Of a stretch of 64,000 nucleotides of DNA, positions 1-12,800 are shown one piece after another (the stretch's first letter is position 1; the number at the start of each line of letters is the position of its first letter). The stretch is from the NCBI GenBank assembly GCA_936440205.1, contig OW387133.1, forward strand, positions 45,472,374 through 45,536,373. Direction: 5' to 3'. The position numbers and the translations under genes were made by a program. This DNA comes from Lepidonotus clava (Eukaryota; Annelida; Polychaeta; Phyllodocida; Polynoidae). The notes below the pieces were generated by a model. The model was not told the origin of the DNA and did not search any database. It saw only the letters and a program-made list of their open reading frames with translations.

Positions 1-1908
1 AATACTGTAATTGTCTAACGCTGTTTACCTAGCTTCAGGGGGATTAGCACACCGGATTATCTCAGGCTGTCTCTGCGTCCTGTTTACAAATGTTAGCAAA
101 TAGATAGAATGCATAATATCATACATGTATACCAGGCCGTTGACCGCTTGGATTCAATGTATATTCTGAACGTTCCTTTCTAAACAAGAATGTTCCACTT
201 TTCACTCTTTGAATGGAACATTTCAGAAAACGAAACCTTTATAGAAATATTTTTTCCTTTAATAATAACATAAGAATATCGCTTGAATTCTGAAAGTTCT
301 TTGTCGCATTTAATTAGGACAAATACCGATGTACGTGTGTATTTGAGCAGGGGGGATTGGGAAGGGCAGGTGTCCATGCATGGATGCAGGGAGATTTTGC
401 CTGAGATACCGGCCGGGGTGCCATGTGGCAGACAGAATTAGAGGGCGGACCGCTCGTGCTGTCTAGCGGCGTTTTCAAAGGTGCCTGACACATGTTAAAG
501 TACAAATACTCAAAATAAAAGATGTTTTCGAAATAGTTTTCATATTTGCTTGGAATCGTCTCACAAACCTCGATTACATAACCGTGTGAATTGCAGCGCG
601 GTATGGGCCTGAAATGGTTGCCTTCGCCCCCATATACATCCCTTCCTACCCCGAGATGCCCTCAACAATCACCCCCCCCCCCCCCCCTTCCCGCCCCCTT
701 TTCCTCTCTTGCTCTGATATGAGATCTATCACTCGGTACCCCCCTCCCAACAAAAAAGAAAAGAAAAGGAAAAATGTATTAAAAAATGTGGGCCTCAGAG
801 GTCCCAGGATCGCAGCAGCCAACCACCATTTCCAAATATCCAGCCCTCTCTTCTATACCCCGACAGCTTGAATGAAATCACCTCAAAATGTAGAGCCTTG
901 TAGCTGAGCTTAGAAATGTAAAGTTTAAGAACCCTATCCTCAAGCTGGAAAAGTTGTCCATAGTCTGTCAACCTTGTAGATTTTGGTCATATTTCTTCCA
1001 CCTAAAGAGTCGCAGAATGTATATGGATTGTGAGTGCATGCAATCTCTCCTACACGGAAAATACAGGAAGTTGGGAGTGCAAGCTGGAACATTCTCCATC
1101 GCCCACCCCTGTAGTTTGATTCTTTGGTAGTGAACAGGACATAATTCTGTTTGCTTCGGCAACAGATGAAAACGACCTCGCATACGGGTTTAACCCTGTA
1201 TGTTAAACTACCCTAAGACAACGTATTGATGCCTTACCAAACTCCAATGGGTAGTATTTAAATGCAGGCAATTTTTGCAATAAACCCTATTCTCCTAATC
1301 ATGATTCAAAGCTTAATCCTAGCAGACAGGTAATGCATATCTATATTCCAATTGTTTATATAATTATTACATTTAGTGGTTTCTATTGGGAATGATTAAG
1401 ACATGACCTACTATTAAAAAAAAGATTAGTACTGTTTAACAAGGACCTGGTAAAACAAGTAGGCTGATATTTCCTGCCTTCCTATCGGTCGCATGGCCTA
1501 GATACGTTACCGAGTATTTTCACGCGGCGAATCAGCCTCCTCTCCATATTGTATGAGCTATCAATCATAGGCCTCGGCACGACGGGTGCCTGATAACGTT
1601 GTTCATAAGCTCCTCATGGGGACAGACAAAACGCGTTTTCTAATGCCAGACTGGACGGTATTTCTAAGCATCGTGACATGCAATTCACGTGATTAATAAT
1701 TCAGCCCTGAGAACTGTGCCTGTTACGGCTGTAGGCCTATACACATGCTATAGGCTTATGTGTCCCTGTGCGGGCGCCCCCAGGCCGGGAGAGGCTGGTC
1801 ATTGGGGATTTTACACACTGTTACGGCAAAATAGGCGGGTAGCGCACAACCTACCCGGGACAACCTATAGCTAAATGGATTCCATTTCACCTGAAGGTAG
1901 AAATCGGC

Positions 1909-1945
<37 letters not shown>

Positions 1946-2270
1946 AGGTTCTTTATTTCTGAAGATAGATCGTACCTTCTTGACTGGAATAGAGCCAATA
2001 TCAAAGTAAGACTGACAGCCGTGCAGAGCGGTAAAGTCTAGCTAACCTAACCCTGCTTCTAGCCACCTTGCCTGGACCCTGCATCTCGTGACCCCTGTAC
2101 CTTGCAACAATGTCCTGGGTCCCTGAACCTCGGCTCCGTGATGGATCTGTATCCCATGTCCTGTATCTCACGCCCTGCACCAAACAGGTCTGCATCCCAT
2201 GGGCCCTGTCCCTCAGGCCCTTAACTTGTGCAGGTCCCCAGCCCCGCGTTCCACACCCCACCCACCCCAC
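1..2270. other. Gene-free AT-rich stretch
   Basis: I see no exon with a recognisable protein family on either strand. It holds a 16-18 nt C-run near 672 and a GT-dinucleotide run at 1910-1943. Positions 2040-2240 look like a worn CCTG/CATCT-rich minisatellite leading into the satellite that follows. ORFs of 60-90 codons here show no motif and are probably chance. Confidence 0.6.
1910..1943. repeat. (GT)n microsatellite
   Basis: About 17 uninterrupted TG dinucleotides. Confidence 0.9.
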
Positions 2271-3760
2271 CCCACACCTCACACCTCACACCTCACACCT
2301 CACACCACACACCACACACCCCACACCTCACACCTCACACCCCACCCCACACACCCCACACCCCACACCTCACACCTCACACCCCACACCCCACCCCCCA
2401 TACCCCACACCACACACCTCACACCACACACCCCACACCCCACACCACACACCTCACACCTCACACCACACAGCCCACACCCCACACCTCACACCTCACA
2501 CCCCACACCCCACACCCCACACCCCACACCTCACTCCTCACACCTCACACCTCACACCTCACACCTCACACCTCACACCCCACACCTCACACCTCACACC
2601 CCACACCCCACACCTCACACCCCACACCCCACACCCCACACCCCACACCCCACACCCCACACCCCACACCCCACACCCCACACCCCACACCCCACACCCC
2701 ACACCCCACACCCCACACCCCACACCCCACACCACACACCTCACACCTCACACCTCACACCCCACACCCCACACCCCACACCCCACACCCCACACCCCAC
2801 ACCCCACACCCCACACCCCACACCACACACCACACACCACACACCTCCCACCTCCCACCTCACACCTCACACCTCACACCTCACACCCCACACCCCACAC
2901 CACACACCACACACCTCACACCCTACACCCCACACCACACACCACACACCACACACCTCACACCCCACACCCCACACCCCACACCCCACACCCCCCACCA
3001 AACACCACACCCCCCACCTCCCACGCCCCACGCCCCACGCCCCACGCCCCACGCCCCACGCCCCACGCCCCACGCCCCACGCCCCACGCCCCACGCCCCA
3101 CGCCCCACGCCCCACGCCCCACGCCCCACGCCCCACGCCCCACGCCCCACGCCCCACGCCCCACGCCCCACGCCCCACGCCCCACGCCCCACGCCCCACG
3201 CCCCACGCCACACACCACACACCTCACACCTCACACCTCACACCTCACACCTCACACCCCACACCCCACACCCCACACCACACACCTCACACCCCACACC
3301 CCACACCCCACACCACACACCTCACACCCCACACCCCACACCCCACACCACACACCACACACCCCACCCCCCACGCCACACGCCCCACACCACACACCTC
3401 ACACCTCACACCTCACACCTCACACCTCACACCACACACCCCACACCCCACACCCCACACCTCACACCCCACCCCACACACCCCATACCACACACCACAC
3501 CCCACACACCCCACACCTCACACCTCACACCCCACACCCCACACCTCACACCTCACACCTCACACCCCACACCCCACACCTCACACCTCACACCTCACAC
3601 CTCACACCCCACACCCCACCCCACCCCACACACCCCAGCCCACACCCCACACCCCACACCCCACACCCCACCCCACACACCCCAGCCCACATCCCACACC
3701 CCACACCCCACATCCCACACCACACACCACACACCACACACCACACACACCCCAGCCCAC
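2271..3760. repeat. Satellite array of a 7-bp unit (CACACCN / CACGCCC)
   Basis: About 1.5 kb is built from a 7-bp unit, CACACC followed by C, T or A. Changed units are interspersed, with a uniform CACGCCC block in the middle. The minus strand is a series of GGGG or GGG runs spaced by TGT or CGT, so it meets the usual G-quadruplex pattern many times over; the plus strand is the matching i-motif strand. Because 7 is not a multiple of 3 and the unit gives no stop, all three plus frames stay open for 525-581 codons as Thr-Pro-His repeats. I take these as artefacts of the repeat, not as genes. Confidence 0.93.
3021..3209. repeat. Homogeneous CACGCCC block inside the satellite
   Basis: 189 bp corresponds to 27 apparently identical 7-bp units with a CpG in each. 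The flanking units lack CpG and vary at the last base. Uniformity against varied flanks points to recent local expansion of one variant. Confidence 0.9.
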
Positions 3761-3769
3761 AACCCACAC

Positions 3770-6700
3770 TGCCTGGTCCACTCCCCTGGACCAGACGCGG
3801 GGTGAGTGGTCGGGTAATCAGGGCGTGTTTGGCGGCGGCTGGAGGTGGCAGCTAGATCAACACCCAAGCCCTCCTGTTGCCGCCCGAAGAGACCCGCACA
3901 ACCGCGCCATCGGCCTTCCTGCCCATCATAAATGTTTTTGAACTTATAACTACTAAATGTTTCAGAAATAGTTTAGGTTTTCATCTGTAGATAGACCCCA
4001 GGGAGAAAGACCCATTTAGCTATACTACTACCGTGGGTTGGTTCTTTGGTGAGTAGTATATGCAGCGAGAGGTTTGTGCCTGGTGTGTTGCCAGGTCGGG
4101 AAATTACTGCATACGTCAAGCAGCCTGCCCATGCCATGTGTCAAAGACACCTTCCCATTCCGCAGTCACAAAGAATATGTAATTTCTATCCCAACCAAAT
4201 CCTTTGCACATAGGCCTATATATAAAGGACCTATATAAAGACCCATACGTATAGGCTACTTTCTCTAGGGTCTACCTATCTCTTTAATTGTAGGTTCTTG
4301 TCACGGTACCGAACCCCTACTCGCCGATTCTGGATCAATCCTCCCGACAATCTAACACATAGAGACATTTATACATGCAGTCGCCCTACATGTTGTATAT
4401 AGTTTGGTGAGCTCAGCCCCGCACGTTCAGCACGCTTATCGACCCCCCGTCATGACTCGGGCAGGAAGCTGCCGTCGTCGCCGTAGGCCTCAGCGGGCGT
4501 CTGCATACGTGAACCCAGCGCCCGTAGTAACGGGTTTGATTGATCACTTTAATGTAGCCTGGCGGGGGTCAGCAGGGGGCGTTGTCGCTCTGCATCCGCC
4601 CGGCGTCGTCATATCGAACCCGTCGGCCACTATCAATCCTCTCTCATACCCTACCTCAGCCCCTCCCACTCTGACACCCTTCCACCAGCAGGCCTATCAA
4701 CAACAATTTGTGATAGGCCTAAGCAGTTGCTTGTTGAAATATCTTTAACCTTATTTAAGAAATGAGTGTAATATATACACGATCAAGTTTTGTATATAAA
4801 CCAAATAATCATGGGAAATACACGTACAAATTAAATGCATGTTAAGTACACATCAGACGTATTACATTTTCATATTGATAGTATGTTGCAAAATCATTAT
4901 CAGTTCCCATGACACATGATATTCTGGACAAGATATAGGTCTGTTAACATATTGTTTTTCACAATGCAAATACAGTGTTTTACATAGGTGTTAACACCTT
5001 TCTTTTTTTGAAAGCTCACATCCCTATATATTGTTGCCCAAACTAACTTACCTTGTTCATTGTAATATCCTAGTAATTCACTGTATGATCAATTTCAAGG
5101 ATATAGACCTGTCCACTTTGGGAGTATTGGTGGCACGATACAGAGATCAGACATAATTGCAGTTGTTGCAAAGTCATGAAGGCATTGACACAAGTCTGAG
5201 TGAATGAGTTAGTACTTGTGTTTTCTAAGTCAATAAGGTGTTAATATATGAGGATGAATTATTATTTTCTCTCAATTAGGTAATAACCTCCATTTAAGGT
5301 GAACCAAAATAAGGTATGTTTTTGTGTCTTTAGGGTTGGACACTGTGAGCAAAGCTGAAGGGCTTTAACACTGTTCCCTATGGGAAAATGTCATTTTTGC
5401 TTTCCAGTCCTACAGCTACATATCTAACATCATATTGAAAGTAAAAAAAGTTTATATTTGGGTAAAAGTACTAGGAAAATTACCACGAATCAAGTATGAT
5501 GAAAATTGTTCTAAAAAGCTGATATCATAGAAATAAGGGGTGGGCTAGCAGGCAAAGTGGATAGGTCTTACTCTATTATAGAAATAACTGAAAAAAATCA
5601 CGTTTCAATGACGAATTATAATATAAATTTGAAATATTTTGATGATTAATGCACGTCAAAGTACTCCTTCATAGCATCTCCAAGAGACTCGAAGATAAAA
5701 TAGGAGGAGGTGCGAGTGGTATATCTAGATTTTCAGTCACAAAATATGAGGTTTAGGGCCCGTATTTATCAATTTTAATTGGCAATGTTGCGGTCCACAA
5801 TAAAGGAATTTTGTCTAGGTCTGCCATAAACGACTTTAACATTCTTCAATTTGCGCCTGATTATAGATATAAGGGATACCATCAATACAGGATCAATCAA
5901 GAAATTAAAGCGTCATGAGTCATATGTCAGCAAAATTGAAGATGGGGAAACTGTCGCTTGACATATCAAATAGCACACTCTATCGTTGTATGGTGAATAA
6001 CTACATGATGCTGATGTTGGCTTGGAGGTCCAGCACCGCACTGACCTCTCTAACGCCTCGTCTATACCCCTCTCCCCACCCAGTACAGTCCTGCTATTGA
6101 CGAGCCTGGGAAGACGCCGGGGCCGGCAGGTGGTGTCGCCCCGGGCGGTGCGGGCAGGGGGAGGGGGGCTACATACGTCTCACACCCCCACCACCCCCAC
6201 TGACCACTTCAGGCCCACACGTAGGCGGCTTACAGGGAAAGCGCCCTAAACGCCGACCTACCAGAGGTCTGTCTGTGTGTGTTGGGGGGGGGGGGGGGGG
6301 CATTGACCTGTTCACGCCCATCTACTGCCGCTGGCAGCTCGGCATTGTATGAGAATGTGGCTCGGTTTATGAACGTCAGCAGGGAAAATAATGGCAGGGA
6401 AGTTAGCTTTTTGTTCGGGTAGGGAGTACAGAAAGGACTGATCTGGGGAGACAACAAAGCTTAGGGTTGCGTACAAGTAGTGCATTCTGCTGTTTGTAGG
6501 ATGGCCCTCATGTATAGGGTTGACCTCTGTTCTTTTGACGTCCCATCAGGGCCCTGGACGTATACACCTCTTGGGAGGCTAGATTTTGTTCATAGTGGCA
6601 AAGTGATTCTGCAATCTTGTCAAAACGGATAGCAACATAAAATTGTTTGCAGGGAACTGCATTGTTATACTTGTAGATAGTATTACAGATGGTTCATCAC

Positions 6701-7590
6701 ATTATGTCTATAACTATCCAATCTATCCGGAGCCTGCATGTATCTAAGCATAACCAATTTCTTTCAAGCACACAATTATTTCTAATCAATTTTTGTTATG
6801 ATTTTCAATTATATCACTCTATCCATACTGAGATACTAAGAGCACATTTTGCGAGGGTTGTAAACTCTTTACCTTTATGGCCACACTTGAATCAGTGACC
6901 AGACCAATAGAGTCAAACCATGGTAATATACAGTGTTCATACAACATCAAATTTTCCTTTTATTAAAAACTGTTCTCACCCTCGACAGTCTTATAAAGTT
7001 ATCATTTACAACCCGTATAATCTTATCCAACTGTGATTCAACTTTGCATCAATCTTAATTCTTAATTATATATCTACACTGAATAGCCTTTCAACCAACA
7101 TCCGTATATTACTTCCATTGTTGGCTTAAAAATTGATTTTCCCAAGTCAGTGAGGAGCCAGTGAAATTCGGATTTTGATATTTTTTCATAATTTACTCTA
7201 TATAATTATATGTGATACGTAACTATGTATTGATATAAAAACTATTACATTTTTCAGCTCACTCACACAGGAAACCCGGTGCTTATATCACATGACATAT
7301 TGAATCAGCTCTCCAGTTGAAATGGATATCTGTGTGTGACGTCACATATTGAAGCCGTTATATTTAAATTCCAAAATTGAAAAATCCAAAAAAAATAATG
7401 AATTAGCCATTAACGATTATTTTTCATTATTTCGAGCACTTTTGGATCTAAGAATAAAACTTTTGAATGTTACATTTTGCTTTTTTTCTCAGTTGTCTTT
7501 TGATCACCATTTCTGTTTGTGACATCACACACACAAAAATGCACTGTAAAAGCTGTACCAAGCTCAGGTAGACCTTCACATTGATTTAGA

Positions 7591-7621
<31 letters not shown>

Positions 7622-7727
7622 AAGAGATAGAACTATAGAATTTGGCATAGTGGACATCTGGGTGATGAACATCACAACGCTATAGGCCTAATGGTATAAA
7701 GTCACTGGTTCCTCCCTTTAAGCCCCA
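3770..7727. other. Gene-free stretch between satellite and nested transposons
   Basis: Two CpG-rich patches (about 4430-4660 and 6040-6250) stand out from the AT-rich surroundings and could contain a promoter or the missing first exon of the downstream LAMP-like gene. I could not assign one. A segment at about 7130-7400 with a TGACGTCA site resembles 63690-63930 and is probably a dispersed repeat. An AT-dinucleotide run lies at 7590-7615. No protein family was recognised. Confidence 0.5.
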
Positions 7728-8748
7728 TACCCACTTGGCAACTTTGACCCAAGTCAGCCGACTCATCAATGCCAACATCTTCTAGTAGAGTTGGCCGATT
7801 TTAGCACCATTTCAGATCAAAGACACACATTTCAGTATAGTATACCTACAGGCAATCATACACTGTTAAAACAAGTGTTTAGAACCTAAACACTTTCCTA
7901 AACACTTCGGCGCATCCAGTTTTGGAACACTTTATTTCCCTAAACATGTTTAGAATTATTGGTGTTTAGGGTTAAGTGTTTAGAAATGTGTGATGTTTAG
8001 CTGTTTACCCATGAAGTGTTGAGGTCCTCAAGGTGTTTAGAATCAAAATGCTTATGCTTTTTTTATGTTTAGCTGTTAAGTGTTTAGAAATCTATGATGT
8101 TTAGGTGTTTAGCATTTAGGTCTTCAAGGTATTTAGGGTTAGGTGTTAAGTTAAGCAGTACCATAATATGTACAGTGTTCTTTCATTCTTAAGGATGAAA
8201 ACCATTTTAAATTAAACTATAATATACCGTAGTGTGTAAAATATAAACCAGTAGATTTTACATGTAAAACACTGCTATGGTACTATGCCATACAGTTTAC
8301 ACCAGATGTAATGTTAACAGCATTTAAAGTTTTATTTTTCATGTAAACACACTATAGGATCATTGAGCCAATAACCAAGTATGTCCTTCTTTCTTGGTTT
8401 AGCCTTGCATGGGTTGTTTGATTGTTGGAGGTAAAACCTTCAGGGTATAGCTAATAAAGTTCTTGAACTAAAAAGGTGTCTACATGTTAATCCTACTGAA
8501 AAGGTGTTTTAAAACGTTTTGTAAATGTTTTAGGGGTGTTCTGGTTGGTTGACCGTACCTAGAACAACAGGCCAATGATGTGATTATCTTAATGACGCTA
8601 CAAAAACTTAAAAATCTAACATTTTTAATCACAAAGTTCCAAATTCCTAAGTGTATGAAAAAACATTTTACTCATCATGGCCAAAAATATGGACGGCATG
8701 TTGCAAACCACTAATAGTACAACTACTTCAAAGTAGTAATTTAATAAC

Positions 8749-8820
8749 TTCAGTAGCCGAGATTTGAACCCGGGGCCCCTCACATATGAAGCCTATGCTC
8801 TACCACTGAGCTATGGAGGC
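8749..8820 (-). pseudogene. tRNA-like segment (degenerate, Glu-type anticodon loop)
   Basis: Read on the minus strand it has an A box (TAGCTCAGTGGTAGAGC), an anticodon-arm-like hairpin with loop GCTTCAT (anticodon position TTC) and a B box (GGGTTCAAATC). The 5' end GCCTCCA cannot pair with the 3' side, so the acceptor stem is lost. It is more likely a tRNA pseudogene or SINE head than a working tRNA. Confidence 0.6.
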
Positions 8821-8970
8821 CTGTAGGTAGACACAGCCCAGCTTTACTACTTAACTGAATAAGTAGGGGTATGAGAGTATTGAACTATTGTCTGTCTAAT
8901 GTTAAATACCTGTATAGTAGTATAGATCCTACTCATTGGTGCTGACTCTGCCAGTGTGCACTGCATGCAG

Positions 8971-9041
8971 TCCAAGTTAGCTCAGTTGGTTAGGCTTCAA
9001 CCTTGAATGTAGAGAATGTGGGTTCTAATCCCAATGTGTCC
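8971..9041 (+). pseudogene. Second tRNA-like segment
   Basis: It contains A-box-like TTAGCTCAGTTGGTTAG and B-box-like GGGTTCTAATCCC with normal spacing. The acceptor and D stems do not close. It lies about 150 bp from the first tRNA-like segment, on the opposite strand, inside the same transposon. This suggests captured tRNA or SINE sequence. Confidence 0.5.
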
Positions 9042-9840
9042 ATTTTTTTTTCCATAGTATACAATTGATATTATGTGTTTAGATTCTAAACATGTCCCAT
9101 TCAAAACATGGTTAGAGGTTACAAGTGTTTAGCTTTTAAACACAACTGATGTTATGCGTTTAGATATTAAAGGGAGTCAAAAGCAATGTTGTGTCAAAAA
9201 AGGACAACATTTTGCAAACTCAAATAACAATGAAAATACATTCTAAGAGTCTAACTGTAGCTAATGGTACAGTATAAGTCACAATAACTAACTATAACTT
9301 TACTTGAATTCCATAAAACTCATGTCATTTATACCTGAAGACAGCAATGTTTGTAAACAAACCAATTTTGGTGGGTCACCAAAATTGACCCTGTATGAGT
9401 TTTTGTGCATTTTAATGTGGTTTAAGTCTGTATTCACCTGCTATATTTTACCACAGGCCTAGGTTATGGCAGTAGAATATATTTCAATAGTTAATAGAAT
9501 TTTCAAAATTTTGACCCTACATTGTTTTTGGCTCCCTTTAAGCATAGTTAACCCAACACATGTTTAGAAGTTACAAGTGTTTAGGTTTTAAACAGATATG
9601 GTTTAATGTATTTAGATTATAAACATGTTTATACCCTAAACATATTTAAATTCTAAACACCATTTTAACAGTGTAGGAGTCGGCCGATTTTAGCACCGAC
9701 TGCAACAGTCGTCGTCGCCCGTTGCTGCTAAAGTTGCTTAGTGGGTATGGCCCTTAAGGGAATCAATCATTTAGTTAATTAAAACAGCCACACATGGTAT
9801 ATTTGTTTTTAATAATTAGATTGTTGTTCCTCTCTTTTAG

Positions 9841-12800
9841 CCCTTTTCCTTAGCTTCGGGGCTACAGCGAACACGGAAGCAGAGAAGGGTGGAATGTCAG
9901 TCAAGAACAAATCGAAGAATGGTACGTCTCACACGGGGGTGACGACTGGCCCGCAGTATAGGACGCTGGCCGAGGGCACGCGCACGGCCAGGACGACGGT
10001 CGCCATGCCCGAGACCACCACGCCCGGTACGTTCTCCACGGCCCGAGTATAGGGTTGGGCGGCAAGCATGTCTACTCCCCTGTAATGCATACAGGCGAGC
10101 CGAATAATAACAAAACATACAGTAACTGTTGTCCTATGAAGTACTTAATCGAAAAATAGGTTTTCACTAAAGATATTATTGTGTACAATATACATTATTT
10201 TTTTTATCCTTTGTTCCTATGAAAAGAAGGATATGCTTATCGTATGTTCAGATATGTAAACCCAAAATGCTTTTCAATCACTTTGCTTTCGGTCCAATTT
10301 GTTACACCTGATAACAATATTAATCTGTTAAGAAAATTGGTGTTGAACGTTCTCATTATATATAGAAACTACAAGAGATACAAATGGAGACTTCATTGTC
10401 AAACAAGGAGATCATGTCTGCATTAGAGCAAACTTCAAAGTTACCTTCACCGTGAAATACGCCGTTCAAAAGAAAAAAACGGTAAGTCACGATGAACTAT
10501 AAGGGGTTTACCAGCCCAACATGTCTTTCGATTAGTCCTTAGTTATCTAGGTTTAGATCGTTTTAGGAAAGATAGGTCATTCTTGTTTCTTCCCTCGATT
10601 CATTCTCAAAGGTAGTTTGATCCCTCAAGACAGCAACTCATTCGTGAGAGGATTGTAACGTTTATCCGTTATACTAATCCGTCAAAATGCTATATCCCAT
10701 TCAATACAAGTTAGATCACTCAACTTGGTTCACATAACAGATTCTCTTCATACAAGTTTTGTATTATACAAAACTCGAGTCATCCTTGCCCAGAGCAATC
10801 AGAGACAACTAAGTTCTTTCTTAAAACATAATTTTTTTTCTTAATACAAATTGTATTGTCAACTTCACATATACAGTTACATGGTCTTCCAGTTGATCAA
10901 ATGATAGTGTATAATAATGTTAATGAAATGAAGTGAAATATTATGTCAATTGTCATAATCATAATGCCATAATGGTATGCCAAATCCAGTCATCATATCA
11001 TCGGGTGTTTAAACACCTTAGAAGATATTAATGATTTAAACTTGACTTTAGTGACTGCCTTTTGCTCACTTTCGGACAATTGTGACCAAAATGAAACCCC
11101 CCTGGAAAGTGGACTCTTCAGGAATTTTTCATAGCGGCACTATGGGGTTTCAAATTTGACATTTCCACTACTTCTTAAAAGTATGACAGGCTGTTTTGTA
11201 TCTATAAGGATTGACCTTTTACTAAGTCTATACATAAAACTGCAGACATGTTGAGAGCGTCTTTGGTACTGATCTACCAAGCCATATTGTAAATTCAAAC
11301 TATCAATATTCTGGTTTTTGGATGTTTTCGAATCAATTATTTTTAGGGCTCGTTCATGCAGTTTCTGTAGTCTTGATATTTTACCAGAGGGTCCACTGTC
11401 CACCATTAAATCCCCATAATCTAGCTAAGGCATAATGGTTTGCTTATAAATCAAGTTGGCAATATATGGATTTATATACTTTCTCAGTCTACCCAACTGG
11501 TATACACGACAGTTTGCCTTCCCATATTTATCACTGAGGAACTTTTCAAAGGTTAATTTGCAATTGATTATGACTCCCAAATAGTTATAATGCTCCACCA
11601 AATCAAGACTTTTCCCATTCAGCATGACTCGCGATCGGCAATCTTCATCTTGCACACCAGTCAGGTTTACAATCATATGTTTTTTGATAAAAGTATACTG
11701 CTTAGCAGGTCTTATACACATACACTCTCATGGGTCGGACAACCAAACTAGGGTTTATGATTATCATAGGCAAGACACAACTTAGACAGCAGTACCTACA
11801 CTTCAGTTAAATGGTGATGAGATCACACTTTAATAGATTAGAATATGGCGTACTAAGAATTAATCCTGTACATTAGTACAATATCTATTCAAAGTACACA
11901 AATTGTGCAAGGAGTCATGATATCCCTTTAGAATAGACCTAAAGCGTTTAGATTCAAACCTGTAAACTATAAATTCAATGACGAAGTCCACAAACTATAG
12001 TTCTAATTATAGGATTATTAGTGCAAAGGGGCGCACAGAAAAGGCAACCTAAAGCTTATCACACTTAATACTTGATGGAGTCTAAATAAATAAATCTTAA
12101 ATAAATTTTTTCCAATATCACCATCCAAACGCTTCTCATATCATTAATGTCTTCCATAGGTTCTACATATAAAGCACATATATATTCCAATTAGATGTGC
12201 TGGTTTGTCAAGATGAGACTTATTATCTTTCAGTTGAGTATCCGGAAGGCGGTGCTGAGCATGCCTGATCACGTAGCAGTTAGTGGCGCTTGCGCAGACG
12301 ATTCAGCTTCCTTGACATTAAAATGGGCTAACGGAACATACAGTATGACAATAGCATTCAATCTACAGGTAAGAGAAATAACCCCTCTATGCCCTATGCA
12401 ATTACAACCAAACCATTGATGGTTTTTGTACTCTTCTCCAATAAAGAGCCAACGATTCATCACGAATAGCCTTCGTCTGAGTGTAAGTAAATTCTTTGTG
12501 CTCCACGAATCAATTAATGGTCTGAAAAGTTTTGACGTTGGATCATTACATGGGAGCAGCTTCATTCAGACTTAAAGTATCCCATTTCCTCAACAGACAA
12601 AAACAAAGAAGGATTCTCGCAAAGAGGCTGACGTTAAACTATATGGCTGGGGTACAGCTTCAGCCTCTTTTAGCTTCGACACGAGGGACGAGGCTATTTT
12701 CAATCATCCCCTCCACCGTAAGTGCCCTTCTGGTCGGCCAGTTTTGCAAGGCGTTAACTGGCATTAATAATTATTTCTGAATATAATTATGCACAGAAGA

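Larger units (their letters stand above)
7861..9673. mobile_element. Inner 1.8 kb TA-flanked inverted-repeat element with GTGTTTAG subrepeats
   Basis: The ends CACTGTTAAAACAAGTGTTT and (reverse) CACTGTTAAAATGGTGTTTA are inverted repeats, and TA is present on both outer sides, as for Tc1/mariner-type insertion. The first and last few hundred bases are full of GTGTTTAG / CTAAACAC subrepeats in both orientations. No transposase ORF is visible, so it is non-autonomous. It interrupts the outer TTAA-flanked element and is therefore younger. Two tRNA-like segments lie in its middle. Confidence 0.75.
7732..9753. mobile_element. Outer TTAA-flanked inverted-repeat element (piggyBac-like MITE), split by an insertion
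   Basis: The left end GCCCCATACCCACTTGGCAA and the right end, read in reverse as GGGCCATACCCACTAAGCAA, form terminal inverted repeats. TTAA lies directly outside both ends (7728-7731 and 9754-9757), the target used by the piggyBac superfamily. Without the inner element it is only about 210 bp and has no ORF, so it is non-autonomous. A related left end occurs at 36703, again next to TTAA. Confidence 0.72.

Noticed and set aside
2110-3941. Three overlapping ORFs of 525-581 codons encoding Thr-Pro-His repeat proteins
   Set aside because: They are the three frames of one 7-bp satellite; no non-repeat domain, no frame preference.
4375-4406. ATG with short hydrophobic run and GTGAGC donor as first exon of the LAMP-like gene
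   Set aside because: It would end in phase 2, while the next exon needs phase 1; joining gives a stop at once.
6078-6130. CpG-rich segment between CCCACCCAG and GCAG/GTGGTG as an upstream LAMP-like exon
   Set aside because: Phase fits, but the peptide is not a signal sequence and there is no start codon; chance is as likely.
8749-8820. Functional tRNA-Glu gene
   Set aside because: The acceptor stem cannot pair and the segment lies within a transposon.
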